Shown piece by piece: positions 34,719 through 44,200 of a stretch of 64,000 bases of DNA (positions are counted from its first letter, which is position 1; every line of letters starts with the position of its first letter). Both the position numbers and the translations under genes were made by a program. Source of the stretch: Bacteroides sp. (lineage in GTDB: Bacteria; Bacteroidota; Bacteroidia; Bacteroidales; Muribaculaceae); the NCBI GenBank assembly GCA_014803765.1, contig JAAVBC010000028.1, forward strand, positions 1-64,000, written 5' to 3'. The notes under the pieces are model-generated. The model saw only the letters and a program-made list of their open reading frames with translations, made no database searches and was not told the DNA's origin.

Positions 34719-36290
34719 TTATTTTGTATTTTCATTTGAGGGTGGCGGAGGCGTTCCTGTTGAGGAATCCGTATGAGAAGTGGCTTTTCCATTAACGTCC
34801 GCCGGAGTGGGCACGTCTCCCGGAAATGATGGATAGGTGGAGGCTGGAGACTCCGGGGTTCCTCCCTTTTGGAGGAAGGGGTAGGGTAGCCCATAGAAGA
34901 GAGTGGGATCCGCACCGGCTTCCAATACGCCGTTGAGCACCTCATCACGTCCGGAGGCATTCTCGTAGGTGTAAAGATGGAATCTACCCATCATGATTGC
35001 AATATGCTCGAAGATCGCAGACTGTATAGCTTCATAAGGGAGCCATTTAGATGTATTGGTAAAGCAATACACTTGTAGAGGTATGCCGACGGAAGTCTGG
35101 GCGAGCGTCGATATGAAGCAATCATCGGAAGCAACGTGGCTGACATGAGGATGTGCGTCAAGATAGAGTTTGACGTATGCCCTGAAAATACCGAGGTTAG
35201 TGTCAATTGAACCATCTACAAGACCTTCGGAGTTATTCACATTCTCTACTTTGCCGGCTGCTTTCTGGGCTCTCTTTTTCGATATCCATTCAGAGAGGAG
35301 AGGAATTGATGCATACGTATCAAGCATCTTTTCATCACAAGGAAGCACTGAATCGCAATCAATCATATAGCTGCGGCAAATACGACGCGTCCCGGATTCC
35401 TGCATCGGTCGGTAGTTGGTAAACGAACCTGATATAAGGCTATAGGGAGGAAGAGTAGTGACGGTTTTATCAAAATTCTGTACTTTTACGGAGGTAAGAG
35501 TGACCTCAATTACATTGCCATTAGCGTCAGTGCCCGGCACCTTTATCCAATCGCCTACATGAAGAGAGTCGTTTTCAGACAGCTGCACCCCTGCCACTAC
35601 GCCGAGGATACTGTCTTTGAACACCAACATAAGCACCGCAGCGAAAGCACCGAGACCTGCCAAAAGGCTTCCCGGAGATTTATTGACGATAACTCCTATG
35701 ACAATAATAGCGAAGATGAGCCAAATAATACCCTTTATCAGCTGAACGAGACCTTTCAAAGGGAGTTTCTTTTTATTTTCTCGTGCATCGACATGGCTCC
35801 ATATCACCATCGCTAATATATTCAGCGAAAGTGCTACTATATACACTATATATATCCACGTCAGTCGGGAAAGCCATGCAGCTAATGTCTGCTTGCCAGT
35901 CATAGTGAACTGCAGGAAGATCAGAAAGACGATTGCCGGTATGATACGACAAATTTTGGTGAAGAATCCTGATTCTTTCAAGCGAACATAGACATCATAT
36001 TTTACAATCTTCGACAAATGATTGACAGCCATGAGAATCACCCATTTTGCCGCCTGTCCGATTATGATTGCAATCAGAAATACGAGAATTGCATACAGGG
36101 TCGTGGATAAGAAGGTGTTATGTTCCAATCCGACAAGAGATAATACCCAATTGACTGCTGACATTATCCAGTGAGCCACTGTATAATAGCTCTCTTCCGA
36201 CACACCCGACAGCTCAACATGCGGCATTGGAGCCTCTTCTTTATGTTTGAGCGCTTCGGGGATAAGCAAAAGCATTGAATTTAGATTCAT
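34719..36290 (-). CDS. MscS-family mechanosensitive channel
   Basis: 523 aa with about five hydrophobic segments. The pore-lining helix and beta domain entry are SPGSLLAGLGAFAAVLMLVF then KDSILGVVAGVQLSENDSLH and VGDWIKVPG. The size and the insert in the C-terminal part resemble the YbdG-type subgroup more than the 286-aa MscS. The last 50 residues are Pro/Ser/Thr-rich and probably disordered. It should release solutes on osmotic downshock. It stands alone between terminators. Confidence 0.9.
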   Translation of the reverse strand: MNLNSMLLLIPEALKHKEEAPMPHVELSGVSEESYYTVAHWIMSAVNWVLSLVGLEHNTFLSTTLYAILVFLIAIIIGQAAKWVILMAVNHLSKIVKYDVYVRLKESGFFTKICRIIPAIVFLIFLQFTMTGKQTLAAWLSRLTWIYIVYIVALSLNILAMVIWSHVDARENKKKLPLKGLVQLIKGIIWLIFAIIVIGVIVNKSPGSLLAGLGAFAAVLMLVFKDSILGVVAGVQLSENDSLHVGDWIKVPGTDANGNVIEVTLTSVKVQNFDKTVTTLPPYSLISGSFTNYRPMQESGTRRICRSYMIDCDSVLPCDEKMLDTYASIPLLSEWISKKRAQKAAGKVENVNNSEGLVDGSIDTNLGIFRAYVKLYLDAHPHVSHVASDDCFISTLAQTSVGIPLQVYCFTNTSKWLPYEAIQSAIFEHIAIMMGRFHLYTYENASGRDEVLNGVLEAGADPTLFYGLPYPFLQKGGTPESPASTYPSFPGDVPTPADVNGKATSHTDSSTGTPPPPSNENTK

Positions 36291-36402
36291 ATTTCCTGTA
36301 TTAGTTAATAATTCAAGTGGAAACCTTATTTTTAATAATTACAATAGAGGGAGGCTAAAAGTTCATATCAGTAACTACACATTGCGGACAGAAATGAAAA
36401 AG

Positions 36403-36437
36403 TCCCTCCGAGGTCAGAAGTGTCAACCTCGGAGGGA
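36403..36437 (-). terminator. Terminator of the alpha-amylase gene
   Basis: TCCCTCCGAGGT pairs perfectly with ACCTCGGAGGGA around an 11-nt loop. On the minus strand CTTTTTC follows. Confidence 0.88.
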
Positions 36438-36464
36438 TTTTGAAAAAAGATATTATTGATCGGC

Positions 36465-38627
36465 TTAGAGCGCTACTTTGTAGCTTTTGCCGTTAACAAC
36501 CTTGATATAGATACCCTTTTCAGGATTGTTTACGCGCTGACCCTGGAGGTTGAACCAGACAGCTTCGCCATTCTCAGTGATGGGAACAGTGACTACGGCT
36601 GTTGTGCTGCTTAGCGTAAGAGTCATTTTAGAGAGATCAGCCTTTACAGCATAGATGCCGGGAGTTGTCTTCCAGGCGCAAGCACCTGATGCGCTGACAT
36701 TGACGGGATAAAGCACGATCTTGCTATCCGAGTTCACTGAGATAGGCTCATCATTACTTGCAGCGCCATATCTGTCTGCGTCATTTGCGAGAGTCCAGTC
36801 GCCGTCAGTTGTATCAAGCTGAGTAAGGAAAGAGAAGTAAGCCGAACCATCTCCGGAATCAGCAAATTCAATAGAATCCCATTCGTAGACACCATTATTC
36901 TTGACATTCTGTGCGACTCCATGAGCTGATGCCCAATTGAGGTTGCTGATGTTTCCGATGAGATATAGGTTAGCAGGATAATTGCCCGGGTTTACGATGG
37001 GAGGTTCGGGATTCGTGCCTCCTCCTGAATAAACTCCCTGATCACCTGAGGTATTGTAGATGTGATTGGCTACAGCTACAAAATCGGAAGTCTTGGTAGC
37101 GTCGCCATCGCCTGCATTGAAGAGGATTCCGGTTGTGCCTGCAGGGACAGTGTACGACCATACATTATTGCTGTCGGCAACCTTTGTCATGGCAACGCCG
37201 GGCCATGTTGACTCCGTTCCTCCCCAATAGTGGATATAGGGAGTTGTCCATTTCGAATTAGAGTTATCGAAATATACATTGAAGGCAGTTGAAGGATTTA
37301 CGGGATCAACGGGTTCGACGGGTTGAACGCCGCCACCGGTTGTAGACCATACACAATAGCCATTTCCGGATGCTACGATCTGAGAATCGTTGTAGCCGGA
37401 GGGCGAAGCCATTGCAGAGCCGACCTTCACGGCGAGTTTACCGCGTTTTCCGGTAATTTCAGCCATATAGCAATCGCGGTCGGCACGAAGAACTGTCACT
37501 GCGCTCTGATTGTGGACGCCTACAGCGTTGCGGGCTGCAATAAGTTTCTGGAGTGCTGCCTTATTCTCGATATAGTGAGGATAGAACACACAGGGGGTGC
37601 CGGGAGAGCAGAGAAGGAAGGCATAAGCAGCCATCACATTGCCGTTAAATTTATTCCAGCTGTCGCGATATGTGTCATGATTATCAATGAAAGTGACGGC
37701 ATACTGCGGATATCCGAAATGAATCATTCCGGCAGGTTGGTCTGTTGTGCCGTTGGCTTTCCATGCGAGTTTCGACATGTCGTTGCTTGAGAAGGCTTCA
37801 TTCATTGCATATTTGCAGGGGAAGTCGAAAGCGGCGCTTTGTCTGCCAGTCGCTTCAATCCAAGCTGCCACTGCATCGTAGCTTCCATCCCAATATTCGC
37901 CTACAGAGTAGGTAGGTTTGGATGCTTCGTTGTAGATTTTATTATAATAGCCTGAATAGCCTTTTGTCATATCATAACGGAAACCGGCATATCCGAGATC
38001 CTGAATCAGGAATGTGCAATACGCTTTGCAGTTTTCTTGCACTGTAGCATTAGTGTGGTCAAGGTCGCGTGAACCGTCGAAATCTTCACCGGTGTCGGGC
38101 GCACCTGTCGGTTTAGCTTGTCCTGAGGCATTTCTTACTTCATCTGTAGAGCAGATATGTTCCGGACCAAGTTTGTAAGTTTTTCCATTCCAGGTTTCAG
38201 AGGGGAAGTTAGTCCAGTTGGATACACCGCTTCGATGGTTGATGACAACGTCCTCGATGATGTCAGTGCCCTTCTCCTTGAATGTCTTGATCATTGTGCG
38301 AAGCTGCGCTTCCGTACCAAAAGAGGAGTTGTGGTTGGTAAACCAATAGACCGGATCATAGCCCATACTGGGGTTGGAGGCAGCCTTTGCGCTATTGGGC
38401 ACCCAGATGACCTTGAAATATTTCGACAATTCCTCGGCGTTGGCTGTGAGAGTCGCCCATTTGGTATTGTTAGTGCCGCTATAGGAATCCCAATAGAACC
38501 CCTGAAGCATTACACCCTCGAAATTAGCAGGCCATGCATAGTTGGCAGCGTTGGCGCTTATAGCGGAGCCCGTAAGAGCGAGCATGGAAAGCGCGAGCTT
38601 CCAACATGATTTAGTAGAGAATTTCAT
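36465..38627 (-). CDS. Secreted GH13 alpha-amylase with CBM26-like and SusE/F-like modules
   Basis: An endo-acting alpha-1,4-glucanase for starch. The signal peptide is at 1-27. The GH13 barrel covers about 30-430 with DVVINH, nucleophile Asp219 in GFRYDMTKGY, acid/base Glu244 in VGEYWDG and Asp318 in FIDNHDT. A CBM26-like module at about 450-535 nearly matches the first module of the GH31 enzyme. A third domain (LYLIGNISNLNWASAHGVAQ) resembles SusE/SusF starch-binding domains. The end (VWFNLQGQRVNNPEKGIYIK) is a Por-type sorting tail. No susC/D genes are adjacent. It has its own promoter and terminator. Confidence 0.94.
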   Translation of the reverse strand: MKFSTKSCWKLALSMLALTGSAISANAANYAWPANFEGVMLQGFYWDSYSGTNNTKWATLTANAEELSKYFKVIWVPNSAKAASNPSMGYDPVYWFTNHNSSFGTEAQLRTMIKTFKEKGTDIIEDVVINHRSGVSNWTNFPSETWNGKTYKLGPEHICSTDEVRNASGQAKPTGAPDTGEDFDGSRDLDHTNATVQENCKAYCTFLIQDLGYAGFRYDMTKGYSGYYNKIYNEASKPTYSVGEYWDGSYDAVAAWIEATGRQSAAFDFPCKYAMNEAFSSNDMSKLAWKANGTTDQPAGMIHFGYPQYAVTFIDNHDTYRDSWNKFNGNVMAAYAFLLCSPGTPCVFYPHYIENKAALQKLIAARNAVGVHNQSAVTVLRADRDCYMAEITGKRGKLAVKVGSAMASPSGYNDSQIVASGNGYCVWSTTGGGVQPVEPVDPVNPSTAFNVYFDNSNSKWTTPYIHYWGGTESTWPGVAMTKVADSNNVWSYTVPAGTTGILFNAGDGDATKTSDFVAVANHIYNTSGDQGVYSGGGTNPEPPIVNPGNYPANLYLIGNISNLNWASAHGVAQNVKNNGVYEWDSIEFADSGDGSAYFSFLTQLDTTDGDWTLANDADRYGAASNDEPISVNSDSKIVLYPVNVSASGACAWKTTPGIYAVKADLSKMTLTLSSTTAVVTVPITENGEAVWFNLQGQRVNNPEKGIYIKVVNGKSYKVAL

Positions 38628-38973
38628 GATGAAAAGTAAGTTATTATTTAGTTAATTAGATATTCGAAAATAGTTGATGCCATTCTGAGCAGCAGTGTTA
38701 AGATGCACCGCATCTTCCGCATTCTCAGCAACCTTGCAAATTTACATAAATAATTACAAACCGCCAATTTATTCTCTCAAAAAAAGACGAGATTGACGGA
38801 TATAACACGTGGTTACATAATCGTCGTTAGCCGCTTTTGGGGGGTAAATGATATAACAGTTTTCGACTGCAAGTTACGACAGTTGTATAAAATTTTGTTA
38901 GTTTTGTATCCTCAAAATAATATGACTAAATTAGATTTAGATATCTCATATTAATCTGTTGTAAATCTCACAT
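38628..38973. other. Intergenic region between higA and the amylase gene
   Basis: 346 nt. It contains the amylase promoter and a leader of about 100 nt with a small GATGC/GCATC hairpin. A plus-strand TAGTTTTG at 38899-38906 is followed by a 10-codon ORF (ATG at 38922, MTKLDLDISY) that may be the stub of a lost gene. Confidence 0.6.
38737..38767 (-). promoter_or_regulatory. Promoter of the alpha-amylase gene
   Basis: On the minus strand TTG (38765-38767), a 20-nt spacer and TAAATTTG (38737-38744). The leader is about 100 nt. Confidence 0.75.
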
Positions 38974-39318
38974 TTATAATATAGCTGCAATATTGCGGAT
39001 TGAAGATAGACGCTTCATAAATGAAGCATCAGACTTTGCTACCTGCATATTATAATCATTTTGCAGATTAAGCAATAGATCTGCCGGAATATTTAATGCC
39101 GCTTCTATTAATAAAGCCATTTCTGTATTAACCCCCCTCTTGCCTTTGATAATCTCATTAAGTAGAGAAGGCTTAATGCCTATGCTTTCAGCGAGCTTTG
39201 CCTGAGTAATACTATTTGCCTCAAGTTCATCCTTAATAAGTTCACCCGGGTGAGTTGGCTCAAATGGAGTGAGATTGTTTGCAACCATATCCGGTGAAAC
39301 GCCTTGTAATGTAATCAT
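38974..39318 (-). CDS. higA: HigA-type antitoxin
   Basis: A 114-aa helix-turn-helix antitoxin. THPGELIKDELEANSITQAK and ESIGIKPSLLNEIIKGKRGV are the HigA-type HTH core, and ALNIPADLLLNLQNDYNM is also typical of the family. I chose the ATG at 39318. An in-frame ATG at 39288 is also possible, and a longer frame to 39417 would run deep into the toxin gene. It overlaps the upstream toxin gene by 29-59 nt. It should neutralise HigB and repress the operon at the palindrome upstream. Confidence 0.88.
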   Translation of the reverse strand: MITLQGVSPDMVANNLTPFEPTHPGELIKDELEANSITQAKLAESIGIKPSLLNEIIKGKRGVNTEMALLIEAALNIPADLLLNLQNDYNMQVAKSDASFMKRLSSIRNIAAIL

Positions 39319-39637
39319 AGCAATCGTAATGGTTTGAGAGTTCAACAATATTACAGATAGTAGGAATCGGCTCTTCGTTAGTTTCTTGCATAGTAAACTC
39401 GATTCGATACTGATCATTAACGCGAATAGAGAATCGCCCGGCTTTAGTTCCTCTTAAAGCCTCAAAATTCAAAGAATTAATACGAAATAAATCCTCTTTG
39501 CGGGAAGCCCATTTCAGGTAATCTACGCCACGCTTGTAGCGTTTGATTACATCAATCCTGTAACGATGTTTTTTATCGCTACACTCTCCTTTAGTATACA
39601 GGTCTCTCAAATATTCTTCTCCGAATTCGACTATCAT
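39260..39637 (-). CDS. higB: HigB/RelE-type toxin
   Basis: 125 aa. RINSLNFEALRGTKAGRFSI and VNDQYRIEF with a final VELSNHYD match the HigB branch of the RelE/ParE toxins, which cleave mRNA on the ribosome. Typical members end near SNHY; here about 19 extra residues (CYDYITRRFTGYGCKQSHSI) come from the part overlapping the antitoxin gene. The toxin-first order is the usual higBA layout. Its promoter has an embedded palindromic operator. Confidence 0.88.
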   Translation of the reverse strand: MIVEFGEEYLRDLYTKGECSDKKHRYRIDVIKRYKRGVDYLKWASRKEDLFRINSLNFEALRGTKAGRFSIRVNDQYRIEFTMQETNEEPIPTICNIVELSNHYDCYDYITRRFTGYGCKQSHSI

Positions 39638-39654
39638 ATAATTCTATTACGATG

Positions 39655-39686
39655 CAAAGATATAAAAAGTTTTCAAAATTCACAAA
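39655..39686 (-). promoter_or_regulatory. Promoter of higBA
   Basis: On the minus strand TTTG (39683-39686), a 20-nt spacer and TATCTTTG (39655-39662). The -33 box lies inside the 22-bp palindrome. Confidence 0.85.
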
Positions 39687-39697
39687 TTTGTGAATTT
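39676..39697. promoter_or_regulatory. Palindromic operator of higBA
   Basis: A perfect 22-bp palindrome centred on CACAAATTTGTG covers the -33 element of the higBA promoter. Its position suits autorepression by HigA. The binding itself is inference. Confidence 0.7.
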
Positions 39698-39706
39698 AAA
39701 TATGCT

Positions 39707-39744
39707 TAGCTGTTTGCGCTATAAATAGCTGTTTGCGCTATAAA
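39707..39744. repeat. Two tandem 19-bp repeats
   Basis: The unit tagctgtttgcgctataaa occurs twice in direct head-to-tail order, upstream of the CopG-like gene and just beyond the higBA operator. It could be a binding site or a duplication scar. Confidence 0.9.
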
Positions 39745-39818
39745 TGGCGAATAAACCGATGAGATGACATCGAGTATAATCTAAAATCATTATCTTTGTA
39801 AGATGATGAAAAATAGAC

Positions 39819-40010
39819 ATGGGAGGCATAGGAAGTGGCGGCAGTCGAGAAGGGTCGGGCAGACGCCCGGTTGACGGGGAACCCCGGAGCCGGATATCGG
39901 TGACTCTTCCGACATGGCTGCTGAGAGAGATAAGAAAAGAATCAGAGCGCCGAGATATGTCCGTATCAGGATATATCAGCGAGCTTTTAGAGAGAGGAAT
40001 TGAAAATTGA
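39819..40010 (+). CDS. CopG/ribbon-helix-helix-type small protein
   Basis: 63 aa. A Gly/Arg-rich head (GGIGSGGSREGSGRRPVDGE) is followed by a ribbon-helix-helix: strand RISVTLP, helix TWLLREIRKESERR and helix MSVSGYISELLERGI. Such proteins are common in plasmid and phage regions as repressors. TATCTTTG lies 20 nt upstream. It is followed 19 nt later by a membrane-protein gene. Confidence 0.75.
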   Translation: MGGIGSGGSREGSGRRPVDGEPRSRISVTLPTWLLREIRKESERRDMSVSGYISELLERGIEN

Positions 40011-40029
40011 ATCATGAAAATTTAGAGGT

Positions 40030-40608
40030 ATGGATGAAAATATTAAAGTAAACCGCGTTGGAGGTTGTATTCTCGCTTTTGTGTTATTTATTGGTTTTTT
40101 CTTTATGATGTTTGCAGGATTAAGAGGAGCAACCTTCTTTGAATCCATATTAGCGGGGATTATTATGATGGTGGTATGTTTCATTGAAATTCTTATAGCT
40201 ATTAAGGTGATGACAGTAATCGTTCCTGGTCTTTGGACATGGTATCCCAGATTCAATCATGATACAAAATGGGGGAGGATAAAATGGGCAATATTATTCA
40301 AGTCGAGTGTTGGGATGATTGTCGTTTTACCCTTGATTGGATCTTTGATAGGATATGTGCTTGATGGCTGGACGGGAGTTGTTATTTTAGGTATTGGATT
40401 TCCTATTCTTGTATATGGAATATCAATACCAGCTATCCTTTCGACATCCAGGGGTGGGCGTAAACTTCTAAAAGATAGTTGGAATGAAGATGCAAAGAGG
40501 CGAGAGATAAAAGAAATTGAAAGGCGCCAGCGTTGGAATACTAAATGGAATGAAAGTCCCGGCTCTATTATGGATCTCTTTAAAGATGATGATCCATGGA
40601 GATATTAA
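40030..40608 (+). CDS. Multi-pass membrane protein of unknown function
   Basis: 192 aa with four predicted TM helices (about 11-29, 35-60, 88-108 and 112-135) and a charged C-terminal tail rich in Arg/Lys/Glu (AKRREIKEIERRQRWN). I do not recognise the family. It lies in the accessory patch beside tRNA-Cys and is followed by a terminator. Confidence 0.65.
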   Translation: MDENIKVNRVGGCILAFVLFIGFFFMMFAGLRGATFFESILAGIIMMVVCFIEILIAIKVMTVIVPGLWTWYPRFNHDTKWGRIKWAILFKSSVGMIVVLPLIGSLIGYVLDGWTGVVILGIGFPILVYGISIPAILSTSRGGRKLLKDSWNEDAKRREIKEIERRQRWNTKWNESPGSIMDLFKDDDPWRY

Positions 40609-40614
40609 AATAAG

Positions 40615-40638
40615 AAGGAGGGTTCCCCTCCTTTTTTT
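40615..40638 (+). terminator. Terminator after the membrane-protein gene
   Basis: AAGGAGGG pairs with CCCTCCTT around a 3-nt loop, followed by a T-run. Confidence 0.88.
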
Positions 40639-40693
40639 ATGTCCTTCCCCTGGCGGGAGAGTCCGATTAATTTTGCTGAAAAGAAGGATAAAT

Positions 40694-40981
40694 ATGGCAA
40701 AATTACAACCGGATTATATAAAATGGGTTCTGACCCTTAATGCCTCACAGGCGCAGGAGGAATATCATAAGCTTCAGAAGGAGAATAAGGGACTTCAGAA
40801 GGATGCGGATGCCACCCGCAAAAGGATGGCGGAACTTGCGGGGCAGAGTAAGGCAAATACTCAAGAGTATAAGAATCTTGAGACGCGACTGAAAAGTTTG
40901 ACTAAAATCTATAAAAAAAGCAATGAGTTGCCGCGGGGCAACTCATCGTTTGAGGTTCCAACCAGATTCGAACTGGTGTGA
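40694..40981 (+). pseudogene. Truncated phage tail tape-measure-like N-terminus
   Basis: The ORF starts MAKLQPDYIKWVLTLNASQA and continues with a charged coiled coil (QEEYHKLQKENKGLQKDAD). This resembles the N-terminus of phage tail tape-measure proteins, which normally run to many hundreds of residues. After about 75 codons the frame runs into the tRNA-Cys terminator and tRNA and stops at 40981. It is therefore a remnant cut off at the tRNA, not a complete gene. A family search would settle the identity. Confidence 0.6.
40923..40946 (-). terminator. Terminator of tRNA-Cys
   Basis: ATGAGTTGCC pairs perfectly with GGCAACTCAT around a 4-nt loop. On the minus strand GCTTTTTTTATAG follows. Confidence 0.9.
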
Positions 40982-41023
40982 ACGGTTTTGCAGACCGGTA
41001 CCTAACCACTCGGACATGGAACC
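40953..41023 (-). tRNA. tRNA-Cys (anticodon GCA)
   Basis: A 71-nt cloverleaf on the minus strand. Acceptor GGTTCCA pairs with TGGAACC, the discriminator is U as expected for Cys, the anticodon loop is CTGCAAA and the T loop TTCGAAT. CCA is not encoded. The phage-like remnant abuts its 3' side. Confidence 0.95.
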
Positions 41024-41066
41024 TTGTTATGTGTGGCGGGAATTTGTTTTGTTCCCTTTTGCAGTG

Positions 41067-41098
41067 CAAAATTACGAATTGTTTTTGAGTTGTGCAAA
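41067..41098 (-). promoter_or_regulatory. Promoter of tRNA-Cys
   Basis: On the minus strand TTTG (41095-41098), a 20-nt spacer and TAATTTTG (41067-41074). Confidence 0.85.
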
Positions 41099-41197
41099 TA
41101 TTTTTTGAAGTTTTTTGATTTCTCTTTTGAAATGAATATGATTTTATCTGATTTTATAGTAGTTTATGAGAGGGAATTGGTAGGGGAGGGTATAAAA

Positions 41198-41229
41198 ATT
41201 CCCGGAAAGCGGCTGTCGCTTCCGGGAAT
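41198..41229 (-). terminator. Terminator of the C10 protease gene
   Basis: ATTCCCGGAA pairs with TTCCGGGAAT across a 12-nt loop. It lies 33-64 nt past the stop codon. Confidence 0.75.
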
Positions 41230-41261
41230 GTATTTAGTTGGAGTATGGTCGGAAAAAGGAA

Positions 41262-44200
41262 TTATCGGATGATGACTTTTTTGCTGCCGTGGAGGTAGAT
41301 GCCGGCAGGGAGTGATTTGAGATCTGCAGCGGAAGCAGACTTCAGCATCAATTTGCCGTCAATTGTGTAGACATCTGAGGGTCGATCATTATTTTCTGTC
41401 ACAAGCTCTACTTCCACAGGATCATCCGTGAGTGTGGCTCTGATGATGCCACTTTCTTTTTTGCCGAGAGCGGGTATCTCAAAACCTTCTCCTGCAGATG
41501 CTATGACACCCGACGTGGCGATTTTATTGTTGATGAATACCTGAATGAGGATATTTTTCCCTGCTGAATTCATCAATGAAAGGGTGAAGGGATGATCGGC
41601 ACCGGGATAGTAATTATTACCGAGCATTAGAATATCCTCAGCTCCTGAGAATACTTCGCAGTCATTAAGCTGTAGATTCCAGTGAGACATCTTAAATTCT
41701 TTCCATACGTAATTGACGCGATATGATCCTGTGAGGTTTGTCGGCACATCAAGCCAGCAATTTGCTGCATTTGTAGAGTCAAAACTGTTGTCGGCAGCCA
41801 TCATTGTCTTATCTCCTGAAAGGGAGAGAAGATTCATTGATTTAGCGCAATAAAAACCTCCGGCGGGGATTTCCGTAATTGAAGAGGGGAGAGAAACACT
41901 CTGTCCTTCGAAGAAGGCAAATGCATCGGGGCGGAGGGATGTGATGTTGTAGCCGTCGATAACAGATGGCACTTTAATATCGCCGGAATAAGCCGAGGAA
42001 CCGGGCGCGGTCAGCACTGCTTTCTTGGCTGCTTCATCAGTCACAACGTATGCCAGACCCTCTTTGGAAGTCTTGAGTTCGGATTCCACTATCAAGGGAA
42101 TAGGGATTGAAAGCGGGGCATCGTTGTCGTCCGTCATTCTCATCAGGTAATAACCCGGTTCGAGATCGAAATTGAAAGGACGAATAGTGGAACGGAGCCA
42201 ATACTTTGAATTAACATTAATTTGCCCGCCATTGCTGAGGAATTTAACCCTCTTCAAGGTCTGTGGATCAAGAATCTCTACTTTGTAAGTGATAGTTTTG
42301 GCTGTTGCTGAAGCGTTGTTTACATTGCAGTAGATCGGGCTTTCAGTTCCTGAGACATAGAAATCCGGTGAGATATTAGTGATATAGACATTATCAACGC
42401 GCGGCTGTTCGAAACCGCTGTCGGATATAACGACCGGCAATGCGTCAATAAAGGTGTTTTCTTCGCTGTCCATCACATAGAGTCTATAGACTCCCGGCTC
42501 GGGATCGCCATCCATGACTATCTGGAGTTCTGTGTAGCCTTTGCCTGCTACAGAAACCCTATCGGTGAAGGATCCGACATATCCGAATTCGTCATCCGCA
42601 TTGAATAGAGAAACTCCGAGTTCGGAATTGAAATCGCCATCACCTACATTGAGTATAGGCAATTTAAACGCTATATTGGTGTTGCTGTAGATTTTCTCCG
42701 GTAAAATAGGGTCGCAGACAATAAGTTTTGGGCGATAATCAGAGTCCGGACCATCATTAGTAAGGGTTTTCACACCATTTTCCACTTTTAGAGCGACATA
42801 ATTCTGCATTCCGAGGGGAATCTGCACATTTTGCCATTCCTTTTCACCTTCCGCCCGGAACACGAGATATATTTTATATGCGCCGTCGGGGAGATTGGGA
42901 ATATCAGCATCAAAGGCAGAATAGCCATAATACGGTGTCAAAGTTTCGGTGCCGAGGTCAACGTACTCGACCTCCTGATTATCGGATGCATTTAATATTT
43001 GCAGAGCCACCTGCACAGTCTCAGAGTAACCGAGAGGATTATAGAAAAGAGAATATCCGTCTGCACCTTCGCGTATTTCAAAATTATTATCTCCTCCATA
43101 ATAGAATCCACCTGTGGAAATCAAAGCACTCTGCTGCTTGGAAGGAGCTCCCGGTGTATTAGCCGGCATGATACCGGTCAGAATGCTCTGACCTCTGTTG
43201 TATCCCCCTTCATAGGAACCCGCGCCTCCGGATGCAGGGTTAAGAGCGCTGAGGAGGAAATAGCCATCCTGATATCCTCCCCAACCCCAGTTGAAATGGA
43301 AATAATCATTTTGAGAATAGCCATCGCATACAAAAGCATGACCGCCTTCAGAGGAAGAGCCGGAGTAATAGACCGGGCGACCCTCTGCGAGTTCTGCGTA
43401 AACGAGGTTAAGCCAATCCTTCATAGGAGTGTAGTCCTTCCAATAGAATTTCAGACCCTTTGCATATCCGAAATACTTTGAAAGGGCTATCTGCACATCG
43501 GAATCATAGGCTCCTGATGCATAGGGAGAATATTGCATATTCACGCCGGCTCCGACCTGTCTCATCAATTTAGCTACGGCAGCCGCCTGAGTGGAGGTAT
43601 ACTTTCCGGACTGATAAGTGTCAAGCATATTTGCCCAGTCGTAGACTGTGCCTGAAAAAGTGATGCCGGCATTAGAGCCTGTCGGAGAGACGGGCCATTG
43701 ATGATACTTCATGATCTGCGACACGGCAGTTGCCACACACCCGGTGACACAACGTCTGCCATTGGAAGTCGGGCAATCATTATTATATGGTGAACTCTGA
43801 TCCCATTGAGTTTTAGTCAGAGGTTCGATGGGAGCGCGATACTCCTTACGCACAAGTCTGAGATTAGAGTCTGATTCAGGAGCAGTCGGCAGATAACCGG
43901 AAATCTCGCGGGAATATTCCGAAAGCCACCACTTCATATTATCCGAGATTTTACTTTCATCGAAAGTCCCTTTATCCGAATACCCGAGAACTTGCGGAAG
44001 TCGATCATCCGCAGTAGTGATTATAAATCCGGAATCAAAGTTGAAGATATAATACAATGTAGTTTCTCCGGAGGTAGCCGTATATGCGCAATTGAGATGA
44101 GTATTCTGAGCAGGGGCAGCATTTCTTCCCGGATGAGAAGAGTATAAGAATTTCAAAGCTTCCTCTTCAGCCGTAGCCTGAGAGACAGGAGCCGCTGATA

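Noticed and set aside
41024-41272. ORFs reading through the tRNA-Cys promoter and upstream region
   Set aside because: They overlap the tRNA promoter and the C10 terminator and show no protein signal.
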